Positions 9,676 through 17,265 of a stretch of 64,000 bases of DNA are shown here, one piece after another. The notes under the pieces were generated by a model. The model had not been told where the DNA came from, searched no databases, and saw nothing but the letters and a program-made list of their open reading frames with translations. The number at the start of each line of letters is the position of its first letter. The first letter of the stretch is position 1. The position numbers and the translations under genes were made by a program. Source of the DNA: CAYJGJ01 sp964367585 (lineage in GTDB: Bacteria; Bacillota; Clostridia; Peptostreptococcales; Anaerovoracaceae); the NCBI GenBank assembly GCA_964367585.1, contig CAYIYH010000004.1, forward strand, positions 62,001 to 126,000, in the 5' to 3' direction.

Positions 9676-11208
9676 ATGGGAGAAGTTTCGTATAAAGAAA
9701 AAATAGTCGTTTTAGATTTCGGAGGGCAGTATGCACAATTAATTGCACGACGTGTACGAGATTTAAACATATATTGCGAAATAAAATCATATAAAACGAG
9801 TCACCATGATTTAAAAGAATACAAGGGCATCATGTTTACAGGTGGTCCTAATTCTGTTTATTGTGAAGATTCCCCGCAATGCCCTAAGGAAGTATTCGAG
9901 CTGGGAATACCGATCTTAGGGATTTGTTACGGAGCACAGCTTATGGCATATATGTTAGGGGGAGATGTTAAGCCGGCTGATAAGAGAGAGTATGGAAAAT
10001 GTGAGGTGACCTTCACCGACGATTCGGCGATAACATTTGGCAAAAGCACTACGTGGATGAGTCATACAGACTATATTTCTAGACCTCCTTCCGGATTCAG
10101 AATTACAGGCGTAAGTGAAAGTTGTTCCTGCGCTTCTATGGAGGATTCTGATAAAAAACTGTATGCTGTACAGTTTCATCCCGAGGTAGAGCATACTCAA
10201 TATGGCAATGATTTTATTAAGAATTTTCTTTATCAAGTATGTGGGTGTAAAGGCGATTGGCAGATGTCATCCTTTTTGAAAACGACTATAGAAAATATCA
10301 AGCAAGAAGTCGGAGATAAAAAAGTGATTTGTGGTGTTTCCGGTGGAGTCGATTCAACGGTTGCAGCAGTAATGGTGCATAAGGCTATAGGAAATAATTT
10401 AACTTGTATATTCGTCGATCATGGTATGTTGCGTAAAGATGAAGGCGATATCGTCGAACAGATGTTCAAAGATGAATTTGAAATGAATATTATCAGGGTA
10501 AATGCAAAAGATAGATTTTTGAATAGACTCAAAAACGTAATCGATCCCGAATCAAAAAGAAAAATTATAGGTGAAGAATTTATTCGAGTATTCGAAGAGG
10601 AAGCAAAAAAACTTGGTAAGTTTAATTTCTTATGCCAAGGAACCATCTATCCAGACGTTGTAGAAAGTGGAGTCGGAGAAGCTGCAGTTATAAAAAGTCA
10701 TCATAATGTAGGGGGGCTGCCAGTCGACATAGACTTCGAAGATATTGTTGAACCATTACGGGATTTATTCAAAGATGAAGTCAGAAAAGTTGGTTTAGAG
10801 TTAGGTATTTCCGACGAGTTGGTATGGAGACAGCCGTTTCCAGGCCCTGGACTCGCTGTTAGAATTTTGGGGGAAATTACAGATTCTAAATTAACTCTAT
10901 TAAAAGAAGCAGATGCAATTTTTAGAGAAGAAGTTATGAATTTTGGACTTCAGCGTGAGATTAATCAATATTTTGCAGTGTTTTCAGGCATGAAAACCGT
11001 GGGGGTAGTCGGTGATGGAGCAATCTACGGGGAGACAATAGTCCTAAGAGCCGTTACAACAGTCGACTTCATGACTGCCGATTGGGCAAAACTACCATAT
11101 GAACTTCTAGGTAAAACTTCTAATCGAATAATTAATGAGGTGATTGGTATTAGTAGAGTTCTTTATGATATAACTTCTAAGCCCCCTGCGACAATAGAAT
11201 TCGAGTAA
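9676..11208 (+). CDS. guaA: GMP synthase (glutamine-hydrolysing) GuaA, complete copy
   Basis: Converts XMP to GMP with ATP and glutamine. The class I glutaminase domain has its nucleophile in GICYGAQ and its His-Glu pair in QFHPEVEH. The ATP-pyrophosphatase P-loop is SGGVDST at about residue 222, and the C-terminal dimerisation domain ends in SKPPATIEFE. The length of 510 residues is standard. A GAGAGGTAG site precedes ATG 9676. It closes the glutamine-dependent gene run and is followed by a strong hairpin terminator. A second, eroded guaA copy lies on the opposite strand at 15982-17265. Confidence 0.96.
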   Translation: MGEVSYKEKIVVLDFGGQYAQLIARRVRDLNIYCEIKSYKTSHHDLKEYKGIMFTGGPNSVYCEDSPQCPKEVFELGIPILGICYGAQLMAYMLGGDVKPADKREYGKCEVTFTDDSAITFGKSTTWMSHTDYISRPPSGFRITGVSESCSCASMEDSDKKLYAVQFHPEVEHTQYGNDFIKNFLYQVCGCKGDWQMSSFLKTTIENIKQEVGDKKVICGVSGGVDSTVAAVMVHKAIGNNLTCIFVDHGMLRKDEGDIVEQMFKDEFEMNIIRVNAKDRFLNRLKNVIDPESKRKIIGEEFIRVFEEEAKKLGKFNFLCQGTIYPDVVESGVGEAAVIKSHHNVGGLPVDIDFEDIVEPLRDLFKDEVRKVGLELGISDELVWRQPFPGPGLAVRILGEITDSKLTLLKEADAIFREEVMNFGLQREINQYFAVFSGMKTVGVVGDGAIYGETIVLRAVTTVDFMTADWAKLPYELLGKTSNRIINEVIGISRVLYDITSKPPATIEFE

Positions 11209-11213
11209 ATATA

Positions 11214-11270
11214 TAAACACGGGACGTACTAATCGTGCAAGCACGTTAGAGTCTTAGCTTAGATTTAAAC
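11214..11270 (+). repeat. Structured intergenic repeat, copy 2 (after guaA)
   Basis: The stretch contains CACGGGACGTACTAATCGTG, a CGTGCAAGCACG hairpin at 11234-11245, and a TTAGCTTAGATTTAAA tail. It matches the right end of the 13130-13296 element (ACTAGTCGTGCAAG, then TTAG, then GATTTAAA), with mismatches. It looks like a right-half copy of the same dispersed repeat. Confidence 0.45.
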
Positions 11271-11280
11271 TTAGATAATG

Positions 11281-11320
11281 AATCCGCCGCTTTAATCATG
11301 AGAGCTGCGGATTTTATTTT
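11281..11320 (+). terminator. guaA terminator
   Basis: A 7-bp stem (AATCCGC 11281-11287 with GCGGATT 11307-11313), extended by an inner GCT/AGC pairing, is followed by TTATTTTTAAT. It fits a Rho-independent terminator ending the guaA transcript. Confidence 0.75.
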
Positions 11321-11360
11321 TAATATGACGAAATGTCCATTTGTGAAGATTGTGTGAAGA

Positions 11361-11388
11361 AATGAACATTTGTGTTGAAATGTTCATT
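11361..11388. promoter_or_regulatory. Perfect 11-bp inverted repeat over the symporter -35
   Basis: AATGAACATTT (11361-11371) and AAATGTTCATT (11378-11388) are exact inverted copies around a 6-base spacer. The right arm overlaps the candidate -35 (11375-11380), so this could be a second protein-binding site distinct from the LacI-type palindrome downstream. It could also form a hairpin, but it lies upstream of the predicted transcription start. Confidence 0.45.
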
Positions 11389-11403
11389 AGATATATGTAA
11401 TAT
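11375..11403 (+). promoter_or_regulatory. Sigma-A-type promoter of symporter gene
   Basis: TTGAAA (11375-11380), a 17-base spacer and TAATAT (11398-11403) make a good vegetative promoter. The expected start near 11410 falls inside the palindrome at 11406-11421. Confidence 0.6.
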
Positions 11404-11405
11404 AT

Positions 11406-11421
11406 TGGAATACGTATTCAC
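11406..11421. promoter_or_regulatory. LacI-family operator, symporter promoter
   Basis: TGGAATACGTATTCAC holds a perfect 12-bp palindrome (GAATACGTATTC, 11408-11419) with the central CG step typical of LacI-family operators. A near-identical 16-mer (TGGAATACGCATTCCA) occurs at the equivalent place in the promoter at 14607-14656. The lacI-type gene lies between the two. Confidence 0.7.
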
Positions 11422-11497
11422 AAATATGGAAATGCGCAACCCACATTTGTGAAAATACACAATTCTTTATTCCGTAATTATAAAAAGGAGGAAATTT

Positions 11498-13096
11498 ATG
11501 AGCGTAATTGATTATGTTATTATTGCGTTATATTTTGTCGGAATTCTTGGAGCTGGACATTTGATAGGAAGAAGCAACAAGTCTAATGACGATTATTTTG
11601 CCGGTGGGCGAAGCATGCCATGGTATGCGTTAGGATTATCTGTTGGACTTACAATGATTTCTGCAAATAGTTTCATAGGTGGTCCGGGTTGGGCTTACGA
11701 TATTGGTTTTGTTGCTGCAATGGTCAATATCACTATACCGATTACTATATTATTTATTACTTATACAATATTACCAGTAATATATAATGCTAAGGTTACT
11801 ACTGTTTACGAATATGTTAATCTAAGACTAGGTAGTTTATCAAGAGTATTGATGGTAATATCATGGCTTGCACAGTCTATCGTATTTATCGGTGGATTTG
11901 TTTATACACCGGCATTAGTTCTTTCTGCTATCACTGGAATAAGCCAAACTATTTGGGTTCCAATCATTGTAGTAGTTGCAATTTTGTTAACAATCATAGG
12001 TGGAATTAAAGCCGTAGTATGGACGGATGCTGTTCAAGGTGTTATCCTATTTGTTGGTATCCTCATTGCCACATTCATTGCAATAGGTATGCTAGACATG
12101 CCACTTTCTGAAGCCGTAGAAATGGCTAGATCTGAAGGCCGTATGGAATCATTCTTAGTCACGTCAAGTTTATCCGACCTTAATATTTGGTCTGCGTTTT
12201 TGGGCGGTTTTGCTATGTGGGTTGGATATTTTGGATTTGACCAAGGTCAAGTGCAAAGATATGTCAGTGCAAAAAACATGGTGCACATCAAGAAGACTGG
12301 TATTATGTCTTCAATTTCAATGCAGTTAATATATTGGGCATGTTTCTTCCTAGGTGTTGTATTCTTCGTGTTCTATCAAACTAATGAACCAACACTTGAT
12401 TTCGGAAACACTAACAATGTAATGACTGACTTTTTATTAAACCATATCCCTAGCGGATTATTGGGAGTACTTTTGTCTGCAACATTTGCCGCGGCAATTT
12501 CTTCAATAGACTCAGTACTTAACTCATTAACTGCTGTTTTCGTAAAAGATATATACGAGCCATTTATTTCAAAAAAAGAGGGTACATCCCTTACTAAATC
12601 AAGAATATTTACTGGAATATTTGGTATTGTAGTAGTAGCATTTGTTTACTTAGGATTATCCGACAATACTTCATCAATATTAGAAGTAGTTGGAGTTTAC
12701 GTTGCACCGTTTGGGGCACTACTCACAGGGGTAATGTTTGTATGTTGCTTCTTCCCTAAAGCAAATGATAAAGGGACGTTTATTGGTTCAATCGTCACAG
12801 TTGTATTATTCTTCTTGATGACAACATATCTTCCTGCACATCATTATCTATGGGGTTACTTGTATGGTGCTGTAATGACAGTTGTCTTCTCTTGTTTCTT
12901 CTCTATATTCTTCAAGAATGAGGAAGAAGCTAATAGAAAATACAAATATACTGTACAAGGAACAATCAAAGAACTTAATGGAAGAGTTGAAGAAGGCACG
13001 GGTTGTAGCTTAGCTCCTCTTAAACTTGATAAATACGCATATATTATGATAGCTGTATTTGTTGTTCACTCTATTATTTTGTTTGTACTTCAATAA
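11498..13096 (+). CDS. Sodium:solute symporter (SSS family)
   Basis: A polytopic membrane transporter of 532 residues with about 13 hydrophobic segments, beginning IDYVIIALYFVGILGAG. The early YFAGGRSMPWYALGLS segment is the classic SSS signature, followed by NSFIGGPGWAY and later SAISSIDSVLNS-type sequence. Members couple Na+ entry to uptake of sugars, amino acids, organic acids or nucleobase-like compounds; the substrate cannot be read from sequence. An AAAAGGAGG ribosome site precedes ATG 11498. A candidate LacI-type operator overlaps its start of transcription, and the same operator precedes the SnoaL-like gene, so a shared substrate is inferred. Confidence 0.88.
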   Translation: MSVIDYVIIALYFVGILGAGHLIGRSNKSNDDYFAGGRSMPWYALGLSVGLTMISANSFIGGPGWAYDIGFVAAMVNITIPITILFITYTILPVIYNAKVTTVYEYVNLRLGSLSRVLMVISWLAQSIVFIGGFVYTPALVLSAITGISQTIWVPIIVVVAILLTIIGGIKAVVWTDAVQGVILFVGILIATFIAIGMLDMPLSEAVEMARSEGRMESFLVTSSLSDLNIWSAFLGGFAMWVGYFGFDQGQVQRYVSAKNMVHIKKTGIMSSISMQLIYWACFFLGVVFFVFYQTNEPTLDFGNTNNVMTDFLLNHIPSGLLGVLLSATFAAAISSIDSVLNSLTAVFVKDIYEPFISKKEGTSLTKSRIFTGIFGIVVVAFVYLGLSDNTSSILEVVGVYVAPFGALLTGVMFVCCFFPKANDKGTFIGSIVTVVLFFLMTTYLPAHHYLWGYLYGAVMTVVFSCFFSIFFKNEEEANRKYKYTVQGTIKELNGRVEEGTGCSLAPLKLDKYAYIMIAVFVVHSIILFVLQ

Positions 13097-13129
13097 TTTA
13101 TCAAAAAAGCGCATTAGAGTATAAACACA

Positions 13130-13296
13130 GCACGATGTCCCTCGCCTCTATAGGTGGCAGGAGATATCTCCGACTTTAAGTGGCGAGTACATAATCTCCC
13201 ACCGAAAGTCGGAGAGGCTAATCGCATCTCGTGCCAGCTTGCAATCTTCGGCACAGACTAGTCGTGCAAGAGTGTTAGCTCCTTAGCCTCGATTTA
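13130..13296 (+). repeat. Structured intergenic repeat, full-length copy
   Basis: The element has nested inverted repeats: GCACGA (13130-13135) with TCGTGC (13229-13234), GCCTCT (13144-13149) with AGAGGC (13213-13218), and a 10-bp CTCCGACTTT/AAAGTCGGAG stem (13168-13177 with 13205-13214). A second module has CTTGCA (13238-13243) with TGCAAG (13265-13270) around a GACTAGTC palindrome. The left end matches copy 1 (9591) and the right end matches copy 2 (11214). It is followed directly by a terminator. It may be a REP-like DNA element or a structured RNA. Confidence 0.55.
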
Positions 13297-13300
13297 AATA

Positions 13301-13345
13301 AAAAGCACTGCCATGTAAATTAATATACGTGTCAGTGCTTTTGTC
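13301..13345. terminator. Bidirectional terminator between symporter and lacI genes
   Basis: AAAAGCACTG (13301-13310) pairs with CAGTGCTTTT (13333-13342). The flanking A and T runs suit termination in both directions, as needed by the convergent symporter and regulator genes. Confidence 0.75.
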
Positions 13346-13393
13346 GTTATAATTAATAAAGCTATTTGTTTTAAATAAATCTAATTATTTTTT

Positions 13394-14404
13394 TTAATGT
13401 GTACTTCTGCCAACAAGTGTAGGTTTAAAGGCTCTTATTTGAGGTAAGGCATCCTTATTCTTCATATTATCAAGTAATATTTGGATCCCAACATTTATTG
13501 CATGTTCGTGTGGTTGACTAATTGAACTCAGCCTGTATGGCATCCAATCACACATGGAAATATTATCGTGTCCGATAATCGCGACATCTTCAGGAACTCT
13601 TATCCCTTGGAGTTTCATTGCATCGTATGCACCTAACGCAATCAAATCACTCGAGCAAAATATCGCATCTGGTTCTTTTGCTGATACTATATTCATCCAT
13701 GAATCATATCCATCATTATAAGAATATGGGATTGAAACCTTACTAACGACTTCTAGTCCATATTTATTTGCGGTGTTGAAGAATCCATTCTTCTTATTAA
13801 CTTCATCTACTGCAGAATTGTTACTTCCCAGGTAGGCTAGTCTTTTTCGACCTGTAGAAGCAAAGTTTTCAGCGGCAAGCTCTCCACTTTTATAACTATC
13901 GATATATACTATATTAATATTTCTCGCTTGGATAAATCTATTAAATAGTAATACTGGAGTATCATTTTTTCTTACAGTTTCGACGAATTCAGTAGTAACA
14001 ACTGATGAAGTTATTATTACACCATCCACACTATACTTAAGCAAGTTTTTTATTATGTCAGAGATTTTATCTTCATTATCTATCTTAAATATCTTTGTTT
14101 GTAGTCCACTATTTTGTAATCCTATTATAAAACGTTCGAGAACATCATAGTAAAATGGACCTAATTGATCACCGATGACAAGTCCTATTGTATCTGTTTT
14201 CCCAGAACTAATAGAACTTGCTAACATATTAGGGACATATCCTAATTCTGTAATTGCATTATTAACTTTATTTGCCAATATTGAATCGACTTTTCTATTA
14301 GAAGATGGACTTATTACCCTTGATACAGTGGCTTGAGATACTCCCGCAAGCTTTGCAACATCTTTGGATGTTATTCTTTTATTGCTATATTTTTGATTGC
14401 TCAT
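13394..14404 (-). CDS. LacI-family transcriptional regulator
   Basis: A 336-residue DNA-binding repressor-type protein. The N-terminal helix-turn-helix and hinge region reads ITSKDVAKLAGVSQATVSRVI, cut here across two fragments in family terms as TSKDVAKLAGVS and TVSRVI. It is followed by a periplasmic-binding-protein-like effector domain with IGLVIGDQ, DGVIITSS, PDAIFCSSDLIALGA and AIIGHDN motifs. It reads toward the symporter gene and away from the SnoaL-like gene. Both of those genes carry the same TGGAATACG palindrome near their starts, making this protein the natural candidate to bind it. The ligand is unknown. Confidence 0.9.
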   Translation of the reverse strand: MSNQKYSNKRITSKDVAKLAGVSQATVSRVISPSSNRKVDSILANKVNNAITELGYVPNMLASSISSGKTDTIGLVIGDQLGPFYYDVLERFIIGLQNSGLQTKIFKIDNEDKISDIIKNLLKYSVDGVIITSSVVTTEFVETVRKNDTPVLLFNRFIQARNINIVYIDSYKSGELAAENFASTGRKRLAYLGSNNSAVDEVNKKNGFFNTANKYGLEVVSKVSIPYSYNDGYDSWMNIVSAKEPDAIFCSSDLIALGAYDAMKLQGIRVPEDVAIIGHDNISMCDWMPYRLSSISQPHEHAINVGIQILLDNMKNKDALPQIRAFKPTLVGRSTH

Positions 14405-14433
14405 TCAACATGTCCCTTTTTTTATTAATAGAT

Positions 14434-14465
14434 CAGACAAAAAACATACAATTTTATGTTGTCTG
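14434..14465. promoter_or_regulatory. Interrupted inverted repeat upstream of lacI-type gene
   Basis: CAGACA (14434-14439) plus ACATA (14444-14448) mirror TATGT (14455-14459) plus TGTCTG (14460-14465). It lies 30-60 bases upstream of the regulator start and could be part of its promoter or leader. It does not resemble the TGGAATACG operator. Confidence 0.35.
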
Positions 14466-14606
14466 GAAGTAAACCTGTAGTATATTTTCTAGTAAAAATT
14501 ATTTATTAATAATATAGCGAATTAAATAGAATGTCAAGAAGGAACATGAAAGAAATAGAAATGTATGAATAGAAAAAAATAGAAATCTAATAATATAAAT
14601 TTGGTA

Positions 14607-14635
14607 TTGACATATGTGTAAGAACATTGTATATT
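14607..14635 (+). promoter_or_regulatory. Sigma-A-type promoter of SnoaL-like gene
   Basis: TTGACA (14607-14612), a 17-base spacer and TATATT (14630-14635) form a near-consensus vegetative promoter. The expected start near 14642 falls in the adjacent palindrome. It drives an approximately 150-base leader. Confidence 0.75.
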
Positions 14636-14640
14636 TAATG

Positions 14641-14656
14641 TGGAATACGCATTCCA
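14641..14656. promoter_or_regulatory. LacI-family operator, SnoaL-like gene promoter
   Basis: TGGAATACGCATTCCA is palindromic apart from one central pair and starts 5 bases after the -10. It differs from the symporter operator (11406-11421) at only three positions and sits at the same distance from the -10 box (2 bases there, 5 bases here). Binding at this position would block transcription initiation. Confidence 0.75.
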
Positions 14657-14667
14657 ACAGGGTAGTA

Positions 14668-14694
14668 ATTTATATTAGCATGGCTAATATAAAT
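14668..14694 (+). repeat. 12-bp hairpin in leader, shared with the suf upstream region
   Basis: ATTTATATTAGC (14668-14679) and GCTAATATAAAT (14683-14694) are exact inverted copies around a 3-base loop. The same 11-bp arms recur at 31001-31025. Here it lies in the transcribed leader, whereas at suf it lies just upstream of the -35. Function is unknown. Confidence 0.55.
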
Positions 14695-14712
14695 CTTCCA
14701 TCTTGTGTATCA

Positions 14713-14742
14713 AGAGGTGGCAAATAAAAAATAAACGCCTCT
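14713..14742 (+). other. Second leader hairpin of SnoaL-like gene
   Basis: AGAGGTG (14713-14719) pairs with CGCCTCT (14736-14742) across an A-rich loop. With the hairpin at 14668-14694 it gives the transcript a structured 5' leader. No known riboswitch consensus was recognised. Confidence 0.4.
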
Positions 14743-14791
14743 AAGTAAGTGATATAAGGTGGTGTTATTATAATATATTTGGGGGTAATTT

Positions 14792-15802
14792 ATGTCAGAA
14801 GGTAAATTTCAAGCAGTAAAAAAAGTAGTATTAGACTATCTAGAAGAAATAGAAAATTGTAAGCCAGAAGATTGTAGCAAAGTTTTAAGTAAGTATATGT
14901 CAGAGGACTTTAAATGGGAAGGTGTTTATCCTTTCATGGAACAAGTCGGAGCTGATGCGGTTGCAGATGTTTTTTGGAGACCTCTAAAAGAATCTTTAGT
15001 GAACTTGCAAATTAGAAAAGACGTTTTCTTTGCGGGCACTAATAGAATGGATGGAAAAACATGGGTTATGAACATGGGTCAATTCATGGGACTTTTTGAT
15101 AAAGAGTATATGAATGTTCCTCGTACATGCAAAATGCATCATATGAGATATGGTGAATGGATTTGTGTTGAAAATGGAAAAATAACTGAAATATCTATGC
15201 ATGTTGACCTTGTAGGGTTTATGCAAATGGCTGGTATTAATCCATTATTGGAATCAACAGGCTATTTCTTCGTATATCCTGGTCCAAGAGATCATAATGG
15301 ACTGCTTTTTGAAGATGCTCCATATGACCAAGCTGCTAAGACAGAAGCTATTATTGATTTAATGATGGGTGGACTAGAATCTCTCAATAAATCAAACAAT
15401 ACTCCTCAAGATATGCTTAGGCTCACATGGACGGAAGATATGATTTGGTATGGACCATCTGGTATTGGTGCGTCATATACGATTCCAAGATATCAAAAAC
15501 AACACCAAATTCCTTTTAGAACACAGCTCACTGACAAAGTTGCAAACGATTATACTATTTTCTTTGCAGAAGGAGATTTTGCCTGTTATGTTATGAGCAT
15601 GGATGTGACTCCTACCGGTGGTTGGATTGGGATGACTGGTGGACATAAAAGTGCTTTTCTTCGTGGAGATACAGATGTTTATTATTGCAAAAATGGTAAA
15701 ATATCTGAAAACTGGTGTTTCATTGACCTTCCATATTGGTTAAAAGAACAAGGAATTGATATACTTGAAAGAGCTACATCTTTAGCTAATCCAAAAATTT
15801 AG
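14792..15802 (+). CDS. Tandem SnoaL/NTF2-like domain protein, function unknown
   Basis: A soluble 336-residue protein with no signal peptide or membrane segment. Two similar halves are visible: residues about 10-150 with VEKYMSEDFKWEG-like and ENGKITEISMHVDLVGFM segments, and residues about 180-325 with TEDMIWYGPSGIGAS and KNGKISENWCFIDLPYWL. The recurring NGKI(T/S)E...DL pattern, preceded by a W-containing strand, is typical of SnoaL-like polyketide-cyclase/NTF2 folds, which bind or isomerise small hydrophobic or carbonyl compounds. A TTGGGGG ribosome site precedes ATG 14792. It shares a LacI-type operator with the symporter gene, so I infer that it acts on the imported compound. Catalytic residues and substrate are not assigned. 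Confidence 0.7.
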   Translation: MSEGKFQAVKKVVLDYLEEIENCKPEDCSKVLSKYMSEDFKWEGVYPFMEQVGADAVADVFWRPLKESLVNLQIRKDVFFAGTNRMDGKTWVMNMGQFMGLFDKEYMNVPRTCKMHHMRYGEWICVENGKITEISMHVDLVGFMQMAGINPLLESTGYFFVYPGPRDHNGLLFEDAPYDQAAKTEAIIDLMMGGLESLNKSNNTPQDMLRLTWTEDMIWYGPSGIGASYTIPRYQKQHQIPFRTQLTDKVANDYTIFFAEGDFACYVMSMDVTPTGGWIGMTGGHKSAFLRGDTDVYYCKNGKISENWCFIDLPYWLKEQGIDILERATSLANPKI

Positions 15803-15823
15803 TAATAACCTCAACATAAAATG

Positions 15824-15853
15824 AAAACAGCCAGTGAAATACTGGCTGTTTTT
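15824..15853 (+). terminator. Terminator after SnoaL-like gene
   Basis: AAAACAGCCAGT (15824-15835) and ACTGGCTGTTTT (15841-15852) form a perfect 12-bp stem with a GAAAT loop, followed by T residues. Confidence 0.9.
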
Positions 15854-15882
15854 ATGTCCTACTAATATCATAGACAATCACT

Positions 15883-15931
15883 GCACGGGACGACGTGTAT
15901 GATATTCCATTGGGGAATTGTAATATCATAG
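15883..15931. repeat. Short intergenic repeats and inverted repeat between SnoaL-like gene and guaA2
   Basis: GCACGGGACG at 15883 shares nine bases with copy 2 of the intergenic repeat. ATGATATT (15899-15906) and AATATCAT (15922-15929) form an 8-bp inverted repeat. TAATATCATAG occurs twice, at 15863 and 15921. The stretch looks like the worn remains of the same repeat family. Confidence 0.3.
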
Positions 15932-15934
15932 CAC

Positions 15935-15980
15935 ATATAAAAAGACTGCCCTCTCAGTACAGGGTTTTCAGCCTTATTTT
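15935..15980 (-). terminator. Terminator of second guaA
   Basis: On the minus strand, GGCTG and CCCT pair with AGGG and CAGTC, and the stem is followed by a T-run, immediately downstream of the guaA2 stop codon. Confidence 0.6.
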
Positions 15981-15981
15981 T

Positions 15982-17265
15982 TTACTCCCACTCGATCGTT
16001 CCAGGGGGTTTGGGGGTGATGTCATACACCACTCGATTTACGCCTTCGACTTCCGCGACTATACGGCAGGCGATTTTATTTATTAATGGGTAGGGGAGCT
16101 CCGCGATTTCCGCAGTCATTGCATCGCTTGAATGTACTGCGCGAATTGCTATTGCTTGTCCATATGTGCGGGAGTCATCTTTCACTCCTACGGAAAGGCA
16201 ACCAGGGCATAGTGCAAAGTATTGCCATATTGCTCTGTCTAATCCTGCTTGTGCGATTTCATCTCGCAAAATAAAGTCTGCTTCTCTTACCATTTCAAGT
16301 TTTTCACGTGTTATTTCTCCAACGACACGCACACCGAGGCCTGGTCCAGGGAATGGTTGTCTCCATACTTGTTCAGAAGGCAATCCCAAAGTTTCACCAA
16401 CCTTACGCACTTCGTCTTTGAAAAGCCATTTGACAGGTTCTAGTAGCTCAAAGTCTATGTCTTCGGGCAATCCGCCTACGTTATGATGCGACTTGACAAC
16501 ACCCTTTTTTGACTCACTTTCGATAATATCCGGATAGATAGTTCCTTGGACTAAAAAGTCCATTTTTCCAAGTTTATTTGATTCTTCCTCAAATACTCTT
16601 ATGAACTCTTCTCCAATTATTTTCCTCTTCGTTTCAGGGTTATCTATGCCTGATAGTTTGTCCAAAAATCTATCTACAGCATCTATGCTTATGAGGGGCA
16701 TACCGAATTGTTTCGCAAATATTTCATTCACTAATTCGGGTTCTCCCTTTCTCATAAGTCCATGGTTAACAAACATGCAAGTTAGTTGATTCCCGATTGC
16801 TTTGTAAACAAGGGCTGCACAAACGGCACTGTCGACTCCACCTGAGAGGGCACAAAGAACTTTTTTATCCCCCACGGTTTCTCTAATGCTATTAACAGTA
16901 TCTTCTACAAAAGCTTCGATCGTCCAATTACACATGAACTCACATTCATCTATAAATTTTCTAATTTCCTCGGTATCTTTTGTGTTGCCAAGTTTCATTA
17001 GTGGTACTTGTGATGCTCCGATCGTTCCCATGGAATCGATAAAAGTGTTAAGATCCGACATGCTTAATTCTGAGGAAGTACCCACTTCTGCAAGTTCATC
17101 GTCACCGATCAAGACGATTGCCTTTGGGGTCAAGTTTTTTATTTTCTCGAAACTTCCCTCAAATGGCGTTACTTCACAGTATACATTACTTTCTCTTACA
17201 ATTTTGGCAACTTTTTGGTTGTTGTGAGCCCCAAAATCTACTATTAACAATAGCTCTTTTTGCAT
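15982..17265 (-). CDS. Second GMP synthase-like protein with eroded glutaminase domain
   Basis: The synthetase part is intact: a P-loop SGGVDSA, HHNVGGLPEDI, WRQPFPGPGLGVRV and the terminal PKPPGTIEWE. It should therefore adenylate XMP. The N-terminal domain is only about 125 residues instead of about 195. It keeps the opening strand pattern (LLLIVDFGAHNNQKVAKIVRE), shown here as LLLIVDFGAH and KVAKIVRE, but lacks the GxCxG nucleophile and the HPE motif. It probably uses free ammonia or a separate glutaminase, as the split archaeal enzymes do, or it has another role. The start at 17265 is chosen because AAAGGAAA precedes it; the longer frame from 17280 has no ribosome site. It points against the complete guaA 4.8 kb away. 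Confidence 0.85.
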   Translation of the reverse strand: MQKELLLIVDFGAHNNQKVAKIVRESNVYCEVTPFEGSFEKIKNLTPKAIVLIGDDELAEVGTSSELSMSDLNTFIDSMGTIGASQVPLMKLGNTKDTEEIRKFIDECEFMCNWTIEAFVEDTVNSIRETVGDKKVLCALSGGVDSAVCAALVYKAIGNQLTCMFVNHGLMRKGEPELVNEIFAKQFGMPLISIDAVDRFLDKLSGIDNPETKRKIIGEEFIRVFEEESNKLGKMDFLVQGTIYPDIIESESKKGVVKSHHNVGGLPEDIDFELLEPVKWLFKDEVRKVGETLGLPSEQVWRQPFPGPGLGVRVVGEITREKLEMVREADFILRDEIAQAGLDRAIWQYFALCPGCLSVGVKDDSRTYGQAIAIRAVHSSDAMTAEIAELPYPLINKIACRIVAEVEGVNRVVYDITPKPPGTIEWE

